This document shows positions 38,001 through 45,502 of a stretch of 64,000 bases of DNA, in pieces. Made by a program: the position numbers and the translations under genes. Under the pieces are notes generated by a model. That model was given only the letters and a program-made list of their open reading frames with translations. It searched no databases and was not told the DNA's origin. The stretch comes from an uncultured Bradyrhizobium sp. (GTDB lineage: Bacteria > Pseudomonadota > Alphaproteobacteria > Rhizobiales > Xanthobacteraceae), in assembly GCF_936943645.1 (NCBI RefSeq), contig NZ_CAKZJO010000054.1:1-64000 (forward strand), written 5' to 3'. Positions within the stretch are counted from its first letter, which is position 1, and each line of letters begins with the position of its first letter.

Positions 38001-38443
38001 GCGGCCAAATCGTTGTAACCGATCACGGAAACACGGTGGCGACCATCAACGTTGCCTCGGCCACGAATGTCGGAGGTTTCACGGCCCGATCGGATGGCAA
38101 TGGCGGGACGCTGATCGTCGATCCGCCCGTCGATAGCCAGGGCGCGGCCTATCATCCGGATCATTTCCAGTTCCGCAGCGGCGAGTTTCAGAACGCGATC
38201 GCACATGCCGTAGGCGGCGCCCCCGGCCAGGTCGGCGTGAACGAACATGGATTTGATTTCAGCGGTCTCGCCTCCGATGTTCTCAACCATCCGCCACCAG
38301 AAATGCCCGCCGTTCAGGCCGCTGATCTTATGTGGGATGCGTTGCATGGTGCGGCTGCGGAGACGACCTCACCGAGTGAGCCACTTACGCCGGACCATCC
38401 GCACCAAGGGCACGGCATTTCCCACTGGGACCTGCACGCCTAA
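32057..38443 (+). CDS. giant repeat protein (propeller plus beta-helix), unknown
   Basis: A 2128-residue protein; ATG 32057 follows AGGAGCAGAG. No N-terminal signal peptide is seen. Regions: a mostly helical start (about 1-195); a YD/RHS-like segment (about 198-325); a hydrophobic glycine-rich region with a glycine-zipper (about 494-535); about ten propeller-like repeats of 58-60 residues (about 775-1495) with a DGGHFYLP-x-G core, two bearing an inserted YWTLWQNTFRELGY-type helical segment; then about 450 residues of short beta-helix-like repeats (VTVNGGSND, SISIAGNG; about 1495-1948); and a His-rich C-terminus. Absence of a signal and the C-terminal repeats suggest type I or another dedicated export, but no exporter is in the window. 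Confidence 0.7.
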   Translation: MSLLTVLSSQQLSNLSSILNNTDWSPDLRLLTYYQTLASYGVDYGNLAAKVVSGTGDGLVADNFLANYANSNDVFIDPTSIKLSLAQADLNAREQNFGQTLTGAQIEAYHKQVFDFYGLSINGWTAEVPYQLGGEDAWNAIVSDGIVGEARVVLGVYNTYLQNDDFVAAMQARSWLKDFLVAGYQTLSNENGLGATSSIQTSVDSNGNLHVYLGPLDTNGVPEQQLVSDPNGNLKQLIEQSSTGKATTNYDDDGSLSSKVIEKTDSSTETLVYDKETQAVIADKTIDPAGISTTQYYDPVSHAWLGTRQMDAKGNLIAQVDANGISQRQFTNVVLNTLADQIITQFLIKNDLPLSLAAEAFAKASIDYLHPANPLNPQDFNADLAGTLASMAGGILGSEEGADLFNTIGLPPQLGSLVGGTLSGVAAQQVAAYIATDFLGIDSATVLNNIGPSILNGSLTTSQFGDLLGGAFLNAGAALAASSLEQLLFTNRVGPGSEIGGAIGAVIGTELIPIPGVGTFVGEFLGSLFGGLFGGHPSVGPNANVAGAWNSSTQKFEQIALGQDNDGPIQAAKSMGDALNAIMTNLVNATGGTVADDQMPMSLIIFQNKYFYAFGNHYAQWYPDVFDTPNAAIEAAAVKWMSSLTIAGGDPYMAYVAKQSTAANLTDFYSDLSAAQAYSAYATDPVSFDVALAAANDPTLFATWQQELARAQAMGLDKLTAPELSALHQYGYLTPENLSQFGAVIGSGSNFLAQGTKDYFVDTGSGITAYHFDSNGLVTSKLALTNGSNAPFTLGSGEKVLGAAQGLAGTGESDLFATDATGTVRLIKFNSQGAETGSTPLTYADGSQFTYLAPTIPAFGTADYSTMWTSTFRALGYAGPFDGSTPESWFQSTFGETLDTADETGMRQLLSHLPNRLPPDAQFLSATPSALGLGLYDVVSQDNAGHIFINEFNSSGQSVQQLKLTYPSGSPFTYVAQEIPPIDSDAYWTLWQNTFRELGYTGNFDDGHSAAAWYQDKYSSYLGATDAIAIQNLLQRLAEQNPHLVGVNRDPSGNGNLDLLVEDNNGHLALSVFSSTGTLVTQQNLSNVDGTAFALPAGSSVLSAGSSFFGHNGRDLMLVDASGQVSMAEFDASGKLLSGTNIPLYVPDGGHFYLPAGSTYLASGYGMADGTDRDLLFRNADGTIQLMTFAPADPVRAVVNHAITNFDGSSFVPAVGAQITVAGKNFLGTGGADLAVIEPNGQLHMVEIDPTGKAIFYNGETDTSLYSADGGHLTLAAGSTFLKQSEGFSSAGHQDLFVLNPDRTVQVIEFDPNNRVLETASSPLYNADGGHFYLPEGASMLYSTSQFLGSGRNDIFWLNPDGTVQVTEFSATDAPRAVSSTPLYLPDGGHFYLPSGATILKDSQGFFSAGHKDLFIGNQDGSVQVLEFSPSDAPRALASTVLTNADGSVFTLPVGASVTGAQQSLLGSGDHDLVIERSDGHTVVYGFTAAGVAIPGAVQELSLGPNDPVVLQSNASIAVTAANSPATILGNGDSITVADNLNPSLLGSDDSVSLGTNDGLTIFKGHGITVNGSGAAIQTGGDVGVSVNGAGNSIASDNGASISTGGNGPFGVTNTAHINYGTAAMADWSRMDVLGGHNAVHAGSYDNLTMAGDGNTSTAGDYSAVTLNGSSSNTVSAGSNGWVTVNGGSNDTVTGGAAETISLTNADHASISAGQGSSVADTGGVNNTLSYSSWGTAWLTSVAGETVNLSNGWVYAYDNVTARIVGSGNAIAANNGDSISIAGNGQWDVNETLTGSKLAVHLDDASSVTVNGHDNALTGGSYDGVVFNGDNNSGSLGTNGFAWVKSGNGNILHASDATVELDGSTHNTSVAGDADNIYANAGASFNLSGSGSGVLGSGITIYLNSDATNVNIQGNDDVVHVRAGATYTLTGTDETIITDNVVTTHDGDTLATYNGVSDILDLPSLAFDSSIAATPVPNGSGGGQIVVTDHGNTVATINVASATNVGGFTARSDGNGGTLIVDPPVDSQGAAYHPDHFQFRSGEFQNAIAHAVGGAPGQVGVNEHGFDFSGLASDVLNHPPPEMPAVQAADLMWDALHGAAAETTSPSEPLTPDHPHQGHGISHWDLHA
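34400..36540 (+). repeat. 175-180 bp coding repeat array
   Basis: Within the giant gene, the DGGHFYLP-type core recurs near 35319, 35502, 35862, 36041, 36213 and 36391, with weaker copies near 34409 and 34587. Spacing is close to 172-183 bases. The copies have diverged, so it is an old array. Confidence 0.65.
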
Positions 38444-38547
38444 GCACCACCCTCCCGGTCTACGAGGGGTAGACAGGAAATCTTGCCGCACCTTCGGATT
38501 GCCGGAGCGGTAAGAGCTGATAAGCTGCCCGTCATTGCAGGAGCGCT

Positions 38548-39210
38548 GTGGCATGGGGAGCAGCAGCTATGACGATTTTGTTTGAGCTCGTGGCCGGGAC
38601 GCTTGGGACCGGGATCGGTTTCTGGATATTGGGCGGCGCCTTCGTTAGGTTTATCGGGCTTTTCGTCCCCGTTGAGGACAAGCGCCCGCTGACGCAGGGA
38701 TCGCCTCGCGAAGCCTCAGGCTGGGAGCGGAATATTAGTCTCGTCGTTGCGGGCGGCGGCGCTGCTGCCCTGATCTATTTCTGGGGCAAGATCGGCACTC
38801 ATCTGTACCGTTGGCCTTGGGAAGGTGGCGCGGCCCTTGCTGCCGGGGCGATCGTGGCCACCGCCGTACTCGGCTCGGTCTTCGGCAGATTTATCGGCAA
38901 GTACGAAGACGCGGAGTTCGATGTGGCGCTGCGGGCGGAGCGGCTGGAGATGCTCGGCTCCACCATGGCCGTTTTGGCAATGCTCGCCGTATGGTGGCAC
39001 GCGTGGGGCGTCCTCAATCAGGAATGGGGTGCCCATGACTGGTCCGAAAGCCTGTGGAACGCCACTGTTGCCAACTTTGTGGCTGGGCCGTTGTACATGT
39101 GGTTCGACTGGTTCAAGGGACCGTCGACGGTGTTCACCGCGATCGTTGTGCAGAACTACATAAAAGAAGCCTTCGGAGACGTCCGCCAAAACGAGAAACA
39201 GGCGGACTAG
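38548..39210 (+). CDS. hypothetical multi-pass membrane protein
   Basis: A 220-residue inner-membrane protein with about four hydrophobic helices (LFELVAGTLGTGIGFWILGGAF; ISLVVAGGGAAALIYFW; GGAALAAGAIVATAVLGSVFG; MLGSTMAVLAMLAVWWHAWG) and a charged C-terminus (QNEKQAD). GTG 38548 has AGGAG upstream; ATG 38569 is an alternative. The next gene starts six bases after its stop, so the two are one unit. No family is recognised. Confidence 0.7.
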   Translation: MAWGAAAMTILFELVAGTLGTGIGFWILGGAFVRFIGLFVPVEDKRPLTQGSPREASGWERNISLVVAGGGAAALIYFWGKIGTHLYRWPWEGGAALAAGAIVATAVLGSVFGRFIGKYEDAEFDVALRAERLEMLGSTMAVLAMLAVWWHAWGVLNQEWGAHDWSESLWNATVANFVAGPLYMWFDWFKGPSTVFTAIVVQNYIKEAFGDVRQNEKQAD

Positions 39211-39216
39211 ACGGAT

Positions 39217-39798
39217 ATGGCAGAGCTCGACCTTGTCAAACTGGCGGAAGGCCGGAAGGCGCTTGAGGCCTGGCAAACGCCCGAGCAATTCAAGGCCAGG
39301 ATCGACGAGCTTGCAGATGCGGTCGATAGCGAAGCGCTGTTCAATCGAAACGAAACACAATTCCTACGTGACGCCATGACGATCGAGACCTTTACGCGGT
39401 ATCGCCCGACGGAAAAGGTCCGGTTAGCGAAGTCCACCGAGCAATGGCCGGATGGCCAGACCGGCACGCCCGAGCAACCCATCAACATCGAGGCGACAGA
39501 GGTGATGGAAGAAGGCCGCAAGCGGGGCGACGAATACAAAGAAGGCGGGAAGCCTCTCGATGGTGGTAATGAAGACTGGCGGCGCCGTGCCCTCGATATT
39601 CCGGTGCAGCTTGAGAAGGCCATCAAACGGAAAAAACAAAAGGGCTACGGCAAGAAGTGCAAGCTGGTGATCTATCTAAATATGAGCAACTACGGCGTCC
39701 TACAGAAAGAGACGGAGGCCAAGATTGCCGCGATCAAAGCCAAGTACTCCGCCGACTTCCAGGAGATCTGCGTGCTCTGGCAGGAGAAGCTGCTTTGA
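39217..39798 (+). CDS. hypothetical protein, possible nuclease-fold
   Basis: A 193-residue soluble protein downstream of a membrane protein with only six bases between them. The middle contains QPINIEATEVMEEGRKRGDEYK, similar to the E-strand of some PD-(D/E)XK-like restriction proteins that read PD...IEVTE...GRRRGDEY, followed by a Lys-rich helix and a strand KLVIYLNMSNYG. That comparison is from memory and not certain. Position at the left edge of the defence-like region fits a restriction-type role. Confidence 0.55.
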   Translation: MAELDLVKLAEGRKALEAWQTPEQFKARIDELADAVDSEALFNRNETQFLRDAMTIETFTRYRPTEKVRLAKSTEQWPDGQTGTPEQPINIEATEVMEEGRKRGDEYKEGGKPLDGGNEDWRRRALDIPVQLEKAIKRKKQKGYGKKCKLVIYLNMSNYGVLQKETEAKIAAIKAKYSADFQEICVLWQEKLL

Positions 39799-39804
39799 GC
39801 CTAG

Positions 39805-40047
39805 CTAGCCAAGACGGTTCGCAGGCATCCCCCGAAACGGTGACGGCTGCCGTGAAGCGACTGGTGTAGTGGGGGCCGCATGCGAGATTGCGCGAGGCGG
39901 CTCAGTACTGGGCGCCGGAGCAGCTTCGCCGAGACCGCGCATGCGCTTGAACCAGACTTCGTAGGGCTCGACTGTTGGAGGCGGCGGTACGTTCGTCGGC
40001 AGACCTGCGCGGTGCTGCTCTAAAAGCCATTGGCCGTAACTCTTCAT
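39805..40047 (-). CDS. small proline-rich hypothetical protein
   Basis: An 80-residue protein: MKSYGQWLLEQHRAGLPTN at the start, a short helix around YEVWFKRMRGLGEA, and a Pro/Ala-rich tail that is probably disordered. The ATG at 40047 has GGGAGGA upstream. It ends six bases from the convergent upstream gene. No function is recognised. Confidence 0.5.
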   Translation of the reverse strand: MKSYGQWLLEQHRAGLPTNVPPPPTVEPYEVWFKRMRGLGEAAPAPSTEPPRAISHAAPTTPVASRQPSPFRGMPANRLG

Positions 40048-40264
40048 GGTCCTCCCGTCGTGTTGCTGGGACCATTCTACGCCTCAACCCTGAAAGTAAT
40101 GGGAGATGGCGGTTTTAACCACATAAGCGGCTGTATTCGTAAGCGTGAGCCAGGACGTCCGGCCGGTCGCTTTACAGCGGCGGCAACGGTGAAACGCGCT
40201 TCATTCCGAAGACACGAGCGCATGGTTTGCGCTCACCGGCCGGTCCCTGGCGCTTCAAGCGCTC

Positions 40265-40546
40265 CTATTCGTCGCGATAGCGGGGCGGAAGGCCGTTCTT
40301 CAGGTTGCAGACCACCCGATAGAGTTCGTATGTCCCAACTTTCTCGAACCGCTCGACAATCGGTTCGGCCCAAAAGCGCGCCGCTGGATAGCCCTCTCTG
40401 TGCCAGTAAGCTTCAAGACGCTTGGCCAATTCCATCGCTCCCTTCTGGTCGAGGGATTCCGGTGCAGGCGGCGGCATTTCACGTTGCGTAATGCTGCATA
40501 AAACCATTGCGGGCGAGCTTCCGCCCTGTTCAGCGATGCATTTCAT
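40265..40546 (-). CDS. small hypothetical protein
   Basis: A 93-residue soluble protein. ATG 40546 has AAGGAG at good spacing. The centre is helical (QKGAMELAKRLEAYWHREGYPAARFWAEP), and the C-terminus reads YELYRVVCNLKNGLPPRYRDE. The helix ending in HREGYP-x-x-RFW followed by a strand recalls small rhizobial proteins of unknown function. The 40048-40264 and 40547-40719 gaps show nothing recognisable. Confidence 0.55.
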   Translation of the reverse strand: MKCIAEQGGSSPAMVLCSITQREMPPPAPESLDQKGAMELAKRLEAYWHREGYPAARFWAEPIVERFEKVGTYELYRVVCNLKNGLPPRYRDE

Positions 40547-40719
40547 GATTGCTCCTTGTCGAAGAGGTAGTGGGAGTCCTGACCGGCGTGAGGTATAGCC
40601 GGTCGCCCGTTTACGTTTCGACAAGCAGCTTTGTTTTTAGCAAGCGGCATACGGATGCATGCTGATCTCATGCTTCAGTTCGCACCAACCACATCGTCAA
40701 CGATCGCTCCGTCAGGCGG

Positions 40720-42474
40720 CTATCTTGAATATCGGCGGGAGACCGCACGCACGGCCCTCCACAAGACGCGCGCCTCATATGATGAGGTGTACTCGCACTT
40801 CCAAAGGCCCACGAACACGTGTCCCAGGAGCACCATGTCTTGTCTTGCGGACCATCCGCCAGCCTCAAGCGCGGCCAGGGCACATTTCCATCGTTCGGGA
40901 TGCAACTCCGTGTCACGCGCGAGTTGAATTTCCTCTTCCAACTGAGACCACGAGACCCCGGTCCTGAGCCTCCCGTTCTTGAACGCATCAAGTTGGCCCG
41001 GAATACTCCCGATATGCTTGAAACCGAGTTGTGACGGCATTGCCGGTACGGCCTTCGAACCTGGCTCCGGCGACAGCCCGATCTCCTCGGCAACATCCCG
41101 CACCAAATAATACGAGCCCCAGAGTCCTTGCTTCAGGCTGATGGATTCCATCTGGCCGACACGTCTCCTTAAGCGTCGTTCAAGCCGGACAAATCGCAGC
41201 AGATCAAGAATTTCGAACCACGCCATGTTCATTGCGTATTCGCGGCGTAACTTGAATTCGCTTCGGCTCCAGCCCCATCCAGCGACGCCATAGGCAAGCT
41301 TTGCAAGACGATGGTTGCCTCGGTTACGCAGCTTGAAAGCGGCGTCCAGCCCCGCCCGCAGTCCAAATGCATGTATGCCCTCGCCATGCGAACGCGCTGC
41401 GGCGAGGCGTGCACCGTAGTAGATTGCGGTCCGATACTTTCCGCGACGGTAGGCGACGCCTGTCAAACGTTCGAACCGGCTCTTGGGATCGAAGCTATGC
41501 CTTCCGTTCCGAAGAACCTGTCTTGTTTGACGTGGCGCCCCGATTACGTCGAGCACCGCAGCTCGCCAGCGTGCTACCCCGCCGGGGGTCATATCAGCCA
41601 GAAACTCTTCCAGGATTTCTTCATCCACATTGCTCGGCCGCTGCGATTTGATGCGGAAGATGTCGTGCATGTCCCCCTTCAAGAACAACATCTGCGGAAG
41701 GTGCCTGAACAGATGTTCCGCGTTCTCGGAAGGGAACTCTCCCTGATCAAGATTGAGACTGAAGGCATTCCAGAGAACCGCCTTGGCGCCACCCTCCAGG
41801 AGCGCCGGACAGATCTCGAAGTCCTTTCCCGAATAGCCGATGACGATAACAATCCGCCCCTCGACGAGCGATCGAAACGTCCGCGCCTTCCAGCCTTGGA
41901 GTGGGCGTTCCTGCTCCAGTTTGAAAACCAACGAGGCCGGATCACTCGTACAGCCGTGAATCTTGAAATACTGAATCGCCGACGTCGTGGAATTCGCGTC
42001 TCTTTCCGTGAGGATCGTGTTCGCCGATACATCCGCTTCAACAAGGGCACGTTCGATAAAGCGATCGTAGTTGGTTGTGATGACGTGCGCCGGTTTGCGT
42101 GCCACGGAAGCCGCAATAGCATGGTGTACGGAATTCGGCTTCTTCGGATCGTCTGACGCGAACAGCTTTAGAAGCCATTTCCGAACCGCAGCATCGTTGT
42201 CATTATACTGGAAGATGACTTCGAATGCAGCCTTGGCAAGGTACTTGCGCAAAACCTCTTGTTTCGGCAGCCCGTCGGAAAGGTGCGCCGCGATAGCCTC
42301 GGTAACGCGTTGGCCATTCACGATGGACGCTGGAGGAAAGAGCGAAACGCCACTACCAACAACGAATGTGACGTCGCCGTCTTCGAGAATATCTACCAAC
42401 TGTGAAATGGCATCCTTGTCTGACAAAGACACGACGCGCTTGTCGGCACGCGCAATCAGCCCGTCCAATGACAT
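40720..42474 (-). CDS. SIR2-domain protein with helical repeats (defence candidate)
   Basis: A 584-residue protein with an N-terminal SIR2 NADase-like domain: VVGSGVSLFPP at 38-48, HVITTNYDRFIE at 130-141, the candidate catalytic His in KIHGCTSD at 171-178 and IVIGYSGKDFEI at 210-221. From about 320 the chain is helical and very Arg-rich, resembling TPR-like repeats (KYRTAIYYGARLAAARSHG, LAKLAYGVAGW). SIR2 domains fused to sensing regions deplete NAD on phage infection in several known systems (Thoeris ThsA, DSR, Avs5). Here no NTPase domain is fused. It stands alone on its strand in the island. Confidence 0.8.
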   Translation of the reverse strand: MSLDGLIARADKRVVSLSDKDAISQLVDILEDGDVTFVVGSGVSLFPPASIVNGQRVTEAIAAHLSDGLPKQEVLRKYLAKAAFEVIFQYNDNDAAVRKWLLKLFASDDPKKPNSVHHAIAASVARKPAHVITTNYDRFIERALVEADVSANTILTERDANSTTSAIQYFKIHGCTSDPASLVFKLEQERPLQGWKARTFRSLVEGRIVIVIGYSGKDFEICPALLEGGAKAVLWNAFSLNLDQGEFPSENAEHLFRHLPQMLFLKGDMHDIFRIKSQRPSNVDEEILEEFLADMTPGGVARWRAAVLDVIGAPRQTRQVLRNGRHSFDPKSRFERLTGVAYRRGKYRTAIYYGARLAAARSHGEGIHAFGLRAGLDAAFKLRNRGNHRLAKLAYGVAGWGWSRSEFKLRREYAMNMAWFEILDLLRFVRLERRLRRRVGQMESISLKQGLWGSYYLVRDVAEEIGLSPEPGSKAVPAMPSQLGFKHIGSIPGQLDAFKNGRLRTGVSWSQLEEEIQLARDTELHPERWKCALAALEAGGWSARQDMVLLGHVFVGLWKCEYTSSYEARVLWRAVRAVSRRYSR

Positions 42475-42564
42475 TTCCAGAATACCCGCCCGCTAATGAA
42501 ATATTCCCGATGATACAACCTTTCGTTGCGCCACGAAAGCCGGCCCGAACAGTTTTCTCTTGTG

Positions 42565-43128
42565 TCAGCGCGCATCGCGCGGATGAAACGGCTTCATGCC
42601 GTGGGGTTCTCTTAGCTTCGGCAAATTTTGCGGCGGCTCCGGATAAATGAACTCGGTGCCGCGCAGCCAACGTCCGTCAAACCGTGTCCAGAACAGGACC
42701 GCGTCGAGCTGCCACTCAAATTCATAGACGCACCACAGCCCCCCTTCCCGAATACGTTCTCCTGTTGCATTGAACGGAAGGCTATTGAGCCTGCAAATCG
42801 CGCCGATCGCCGCCCAGTGCTTTCGTATGTATCCATCTTCAAGCGCAACGTGATACGGACGGCTCTTTCTCCATTGTGGATGACCACCTCCACGCGGAAT
42901 GAAGCCTTGCCGCGGCATGAGCAGTTCGGGCAATCGCACGATGGCTCCGGCAATCCGCCGTGCTTCGTCGGACGATAGATGCCCGTGCCCGAATGACCAT
43001 TGCTTCAAATCATCGCGGCAGTAGATCACGGCAAGCAGAATGCCGTTCGCGTCGAAGACACGAAAAGCGTCCTGGTTTTGCTCAATCCGCCAAGGCGGGG
43101 GGAATCGCCTTTGCTCTGGCTGCCCCAT
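42565..43128 (-). CDS. RRFPPPW-domain protein fused to unknown C-domain
   Basis: A 187-residue protein. Residues 1-68 match a small-protein family widespread in Rhizobiales: EQRRFPPPWRIEQNQDAFRVFD, GILLAVIYCRDD, LSSDEARRIAGAIVRLPELL. In that family this domain usually is nearly the whole protein. Here it is followed by about 110 residues (RPYHVALEDGYIRKHWAAIG, GGLWCVYEFEWQLDAVLFWTRF, EFIYPEPPQNL) with no recognised family. ATG 43128 was preferred to an upstream TTG. Function unknown. Confidence 0.65.
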   Translation of the reverse strand: MGQPEQRRFPPPWRIEQNQDAFRVFDANGILLAVIYCRDDLKQWSFGHGHLSSDEARRIAGAIVRLPELLMPRQGFIPRGGGHPQWRKSRPYHVALEDGYIRKHWAAIGAICRLNSLPFNATGERIREGGLWCVYEFEWQLDAVLFWTRFDGRWLRGTEFIYPEPPQNLPKLREPHGMKPFHPRDAR

Positions 43129-43388
43129 CAGCGACGAGGCGACCAAGCGTGCCGGACCGCTGCAGCCAACTCAGCAAGATACCGATAACGCGAGGAGCGA
43201 TCCGCTGGTGCGCGCATGGGCGAGAACCTTGACAAGAAAGGAACAAATATAGAACATTCCTAAGGAGGCCGAAGTCAATCGCTCCTTTTTGGCATTGAAT
43301 TCATTGATGAAACTCCCTCAGGATAATGGTTTGACCGTGTCGGTCTCTGGTTCCAGATTGCAAGCGGCACGTAAATCGAGGAGGCCAC

Positions 43389-43742
43389 ATGTCGGATGCA
43401 AGAGGAGCTTCAAAGGCCCTGAGAGGCGCGAGCAATCGCCTCGGAAGGAGACTTGGGCAGGCTGTCAAGCACACGCGGAGCCCGCGCGCAGACTTTGATC
43501 AGTTGCTGAAAGACGTGCGCGATCCCCGCAAGCTCGCGGAGTCTTACTACCTGATGGGTTTGAAGCGCGGGCTCAACAAAGCGACCGACTACATACTGGA
43601 CGGCACATTCAATTTCGACAAGCAAGGCGACCTTCGCTCACCCAAGAAACTTAAAGTCGACGTCAGGCTTGGATTACCTGGCCAATCAGTGAAGCCGCGC
43701 TCATTCAAGATCAACGCCGACGACTTTGGTTTCGACGACTGA
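43389..43742 (+). CDS. hypothetical protein heading HsdR_N operon
   Basis: A 117-residue basic protein. A strong GAGGAGG site precedes ATG 43389. The N-terminus is Arg-rich (ALRGASNRLGRRLGQAVKHTRS), then a helix (DPRKLAESYYLMGLKRGLNKATDYILDG) and a C-terminal beta-like region (KLKVDVRLGLPG, PRSFKINADDFGFDD). It ends just before or within the start region of the nuclease-domain gene, so they share a transcript. No family is recognised; an accessory or immunity partner is possible. Confidence 0.65.
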   Translation: MSDARGASKALRGASNRLGRRLGQAVKHTRSPRADFDQLLKDVRDPRKLAESYYLMGLKRGLNKATDYILDGTFNFDKQGDLRSPKKLKVDVRLGLPGQSVKPRSFKINADDFGFDD

Positions 43743-43783
43743 ATGTGGGCCCCTTACCACATCACAACCATTCTCGATATCCG

Positions 43784-45487
43784 ATGCCAATTTACGACCC
43801 TTACTCTCAACCGATCTCGTTCGAATACTTCGGCCAATTCTTCAAGGCGCTGGAGCCGCTCCCCGCAGACGCCATTGCGAACCTCAAAAAGATCGAGGAT
43901 AGCAACGTCGACGCCTACAATGAGGCAGAGGTCCGGGCATTCATCATAGATCCGATCATTCGGATTCTAGGATACGACAAGGGGGCCGACTTCTCGGTCG
44001 ACCTGGGCCACAAGATCGAATTTCTCGACAAGAACAAGTTTCCGGACTATCGCTTTCATCTCTGGCAAGAAAATTTCTGGATCGTCGAGGCGAAGCGTCC
44101 ACGCCTCGGCAATGCAGCCTTCGGTTACGACGATTTGGCCCAGGCGGTCGAGTACGCCATCCACCCCGAAATCAACGCGGCCCTTGTCGTCCTATGCGAC
44201 GGCTTGAAAATCGAAGTCTTTGATCGCGAAGCGAGCCTTACCGCGCCCGTTCTTCACATCGACAAAGCAAACCTCACAGCCGAATTCGACAAGCTACGCC
44301 GGCTTCTTGAGCCGATGCAGGTTTGGTTCTTCCAAAAGCGGCGGGTCGTACGTCTTATCGACAAGGTTTTCGACAAGGAATTTAACTATCAACGCGTCGA
44401 TGAATTCAAGGCGTTGATCGAAGGCCGCTTGGCAGGCAAGCGATCGATCGTCATCGAAAACTATCGCAAAAACATCCCCTCGGATAGCGAAGAGCGAAAG
44501 AAGCTTTTTGAGACCGCCCCGCTCGAGGATCTCGTCTGGGTTCATTTATTCTTCGAGCATAGCATCCCTGAAACGAGCGCCATGTTCAGGAATCTCGTGT
44601 CACGGGCCGTGCAGAACCCGTTCTACGTCCTTCCGAAAGTCTTCCCGCACTGGCCACGCGAGATCAACGATACCTACATCGCACAGGCGACCGTCTTCCT
44701 AGCCTTCCTCGCCAAACAGCGTCCGCATGTCAACGGGTTGCCGTCGTGGCTCAATCAGGGACAGCATCAGGACGCCGACACCGCAGGCGCCGTTCGCTTG
44801 TTGTTGAGGCTTTGCCTGACCTATTTTCGTAATGACGAACCGCATCGCATCATTCTCATGGCGGCCTCGGCAATCCGGCGTATCTTGAGAGCATCTGCGC
44901 TCGCTAACGAAACGCAATGGCGGATGGGCGAGATGCGTCACTTCATGGAGCGGTACAACGGCAATGAATTGTCGTTCAGGCAAGTCGTTTCCACGCCGGC
45001 CGGTCAACTTCTCGGGCTTATCGACGGCTGGGCCCTTAACGGGATTGATCGCTTTGTGAAAGATTGCCTGTCAGAACAGCGCGAATTCAAGCCCGAAGTG
45101 GCGAAAATCAAGCTCCGCGAATTGTGGAATGTTGAAAAGACATTGCTGCGGGGCATCCCGGATTTCCAAAAGCTCTACCGCGAGCGTGATTTCAGCGACA
45201 TGCGTACTTCCGGCATCATTTCCGTTCGTTACGATTGCCTTGGTCATCTGACATTATGTCTTCTTCACCCGCTGCCGGAATGGACAGACTATGTTCTTCG
45301 AGAACATCGCGCAGAGGTGGAGATTCTCGCAACACTTGGCTCACACAAAGCGAAGGCCCTGTTGGGGATTGAGGCGCATGTCACGCTAGATTGGCCTTCT
45401 GACCGCTTCCTGGCGGACCGTTTCTTTCTGGGCGACGAAGCGACATTTGCCGAACTTCGTGACAGGTACGACCGGAAAACGGCGTAG
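43784..45487 (+). CDS. stand-alone HsdR_N-type nuclease-domain protein
   Basis: A 567-residue protein with a PD-(D/E)XK nuclease domain like the N-terminus of type I restriction R subunits: Glu49 in NEAEVRAFIIDPIIRILGYD, PDYRF (87-91) with Asp88, FWIVEAKRPR (98-107) with Glu102-x-Lys104, and FGYDDLAQAVEYAIHPEINAALVVLCDG (113-140). No DEAD helicase follows; the C-terminal 350 residues are helical and unassigned. No HsdM or HsdS gene is nearby. GTG 43745 is an alternative start. It is the middle gene of a three-gene operon and a likely defence effector. Confidence 0.8.
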   Translation: MPIYDPYSQPISFEYFGQFFKALEPLPADAIANLKKIEDSNVDAYNEAEVRAFIIDPIIRILGYDKGADFSVDLGHKIEFLDKNKFPDYRFHLWQENFWIVEAKRPRLGNAAFGYDDLAQAVEYAIHPEINAALVVLCDGLKIEVFDREASLTAPVLHIDKANLTAEFDKLRRLLEPMQVWFFQKRRVVRLIDKVFDKEFNYQRVDEFKALIEGRLAGKRSIVIENYRKNIPSDSEERKKLFETAPLEDLVWVHLFFEHSIPETSAMFRNLVSRAVQNPFYVLPKVFPHWPREINDTYIAQATVFLAFLAKQRPHVNGLPSWLNQGQHQDADTAGAVRLLLRLCLTYFRNDEPHRIILMAASAIRRILRASALANETQWRMGEMRHFMERYNGNELSFRQVVSTPAGQLLGLIDGWALNGIDRFVKDCLSEQREFKPEVAKIKLRELWNVEKTLLRGIPDFQKLYRERDFSDMRTSGIISVRYDCLGHLTLCLLHPLPEWTDYVLREHRAEVEILATLGSHKAKALLGIEAHVTLDWPSDRFLADRFFLGDEATFAELRDRYDRKTA

Positions 45488-45502
45488 GCGAGGAGCGCGA
45501 CC

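Noticed and set aside
43784..45487. Complete type I restriction system
   Set aside because: Only the HsdR_N-type nuclease domain is present; no helicase, HsdM or HsdS gene in the window.
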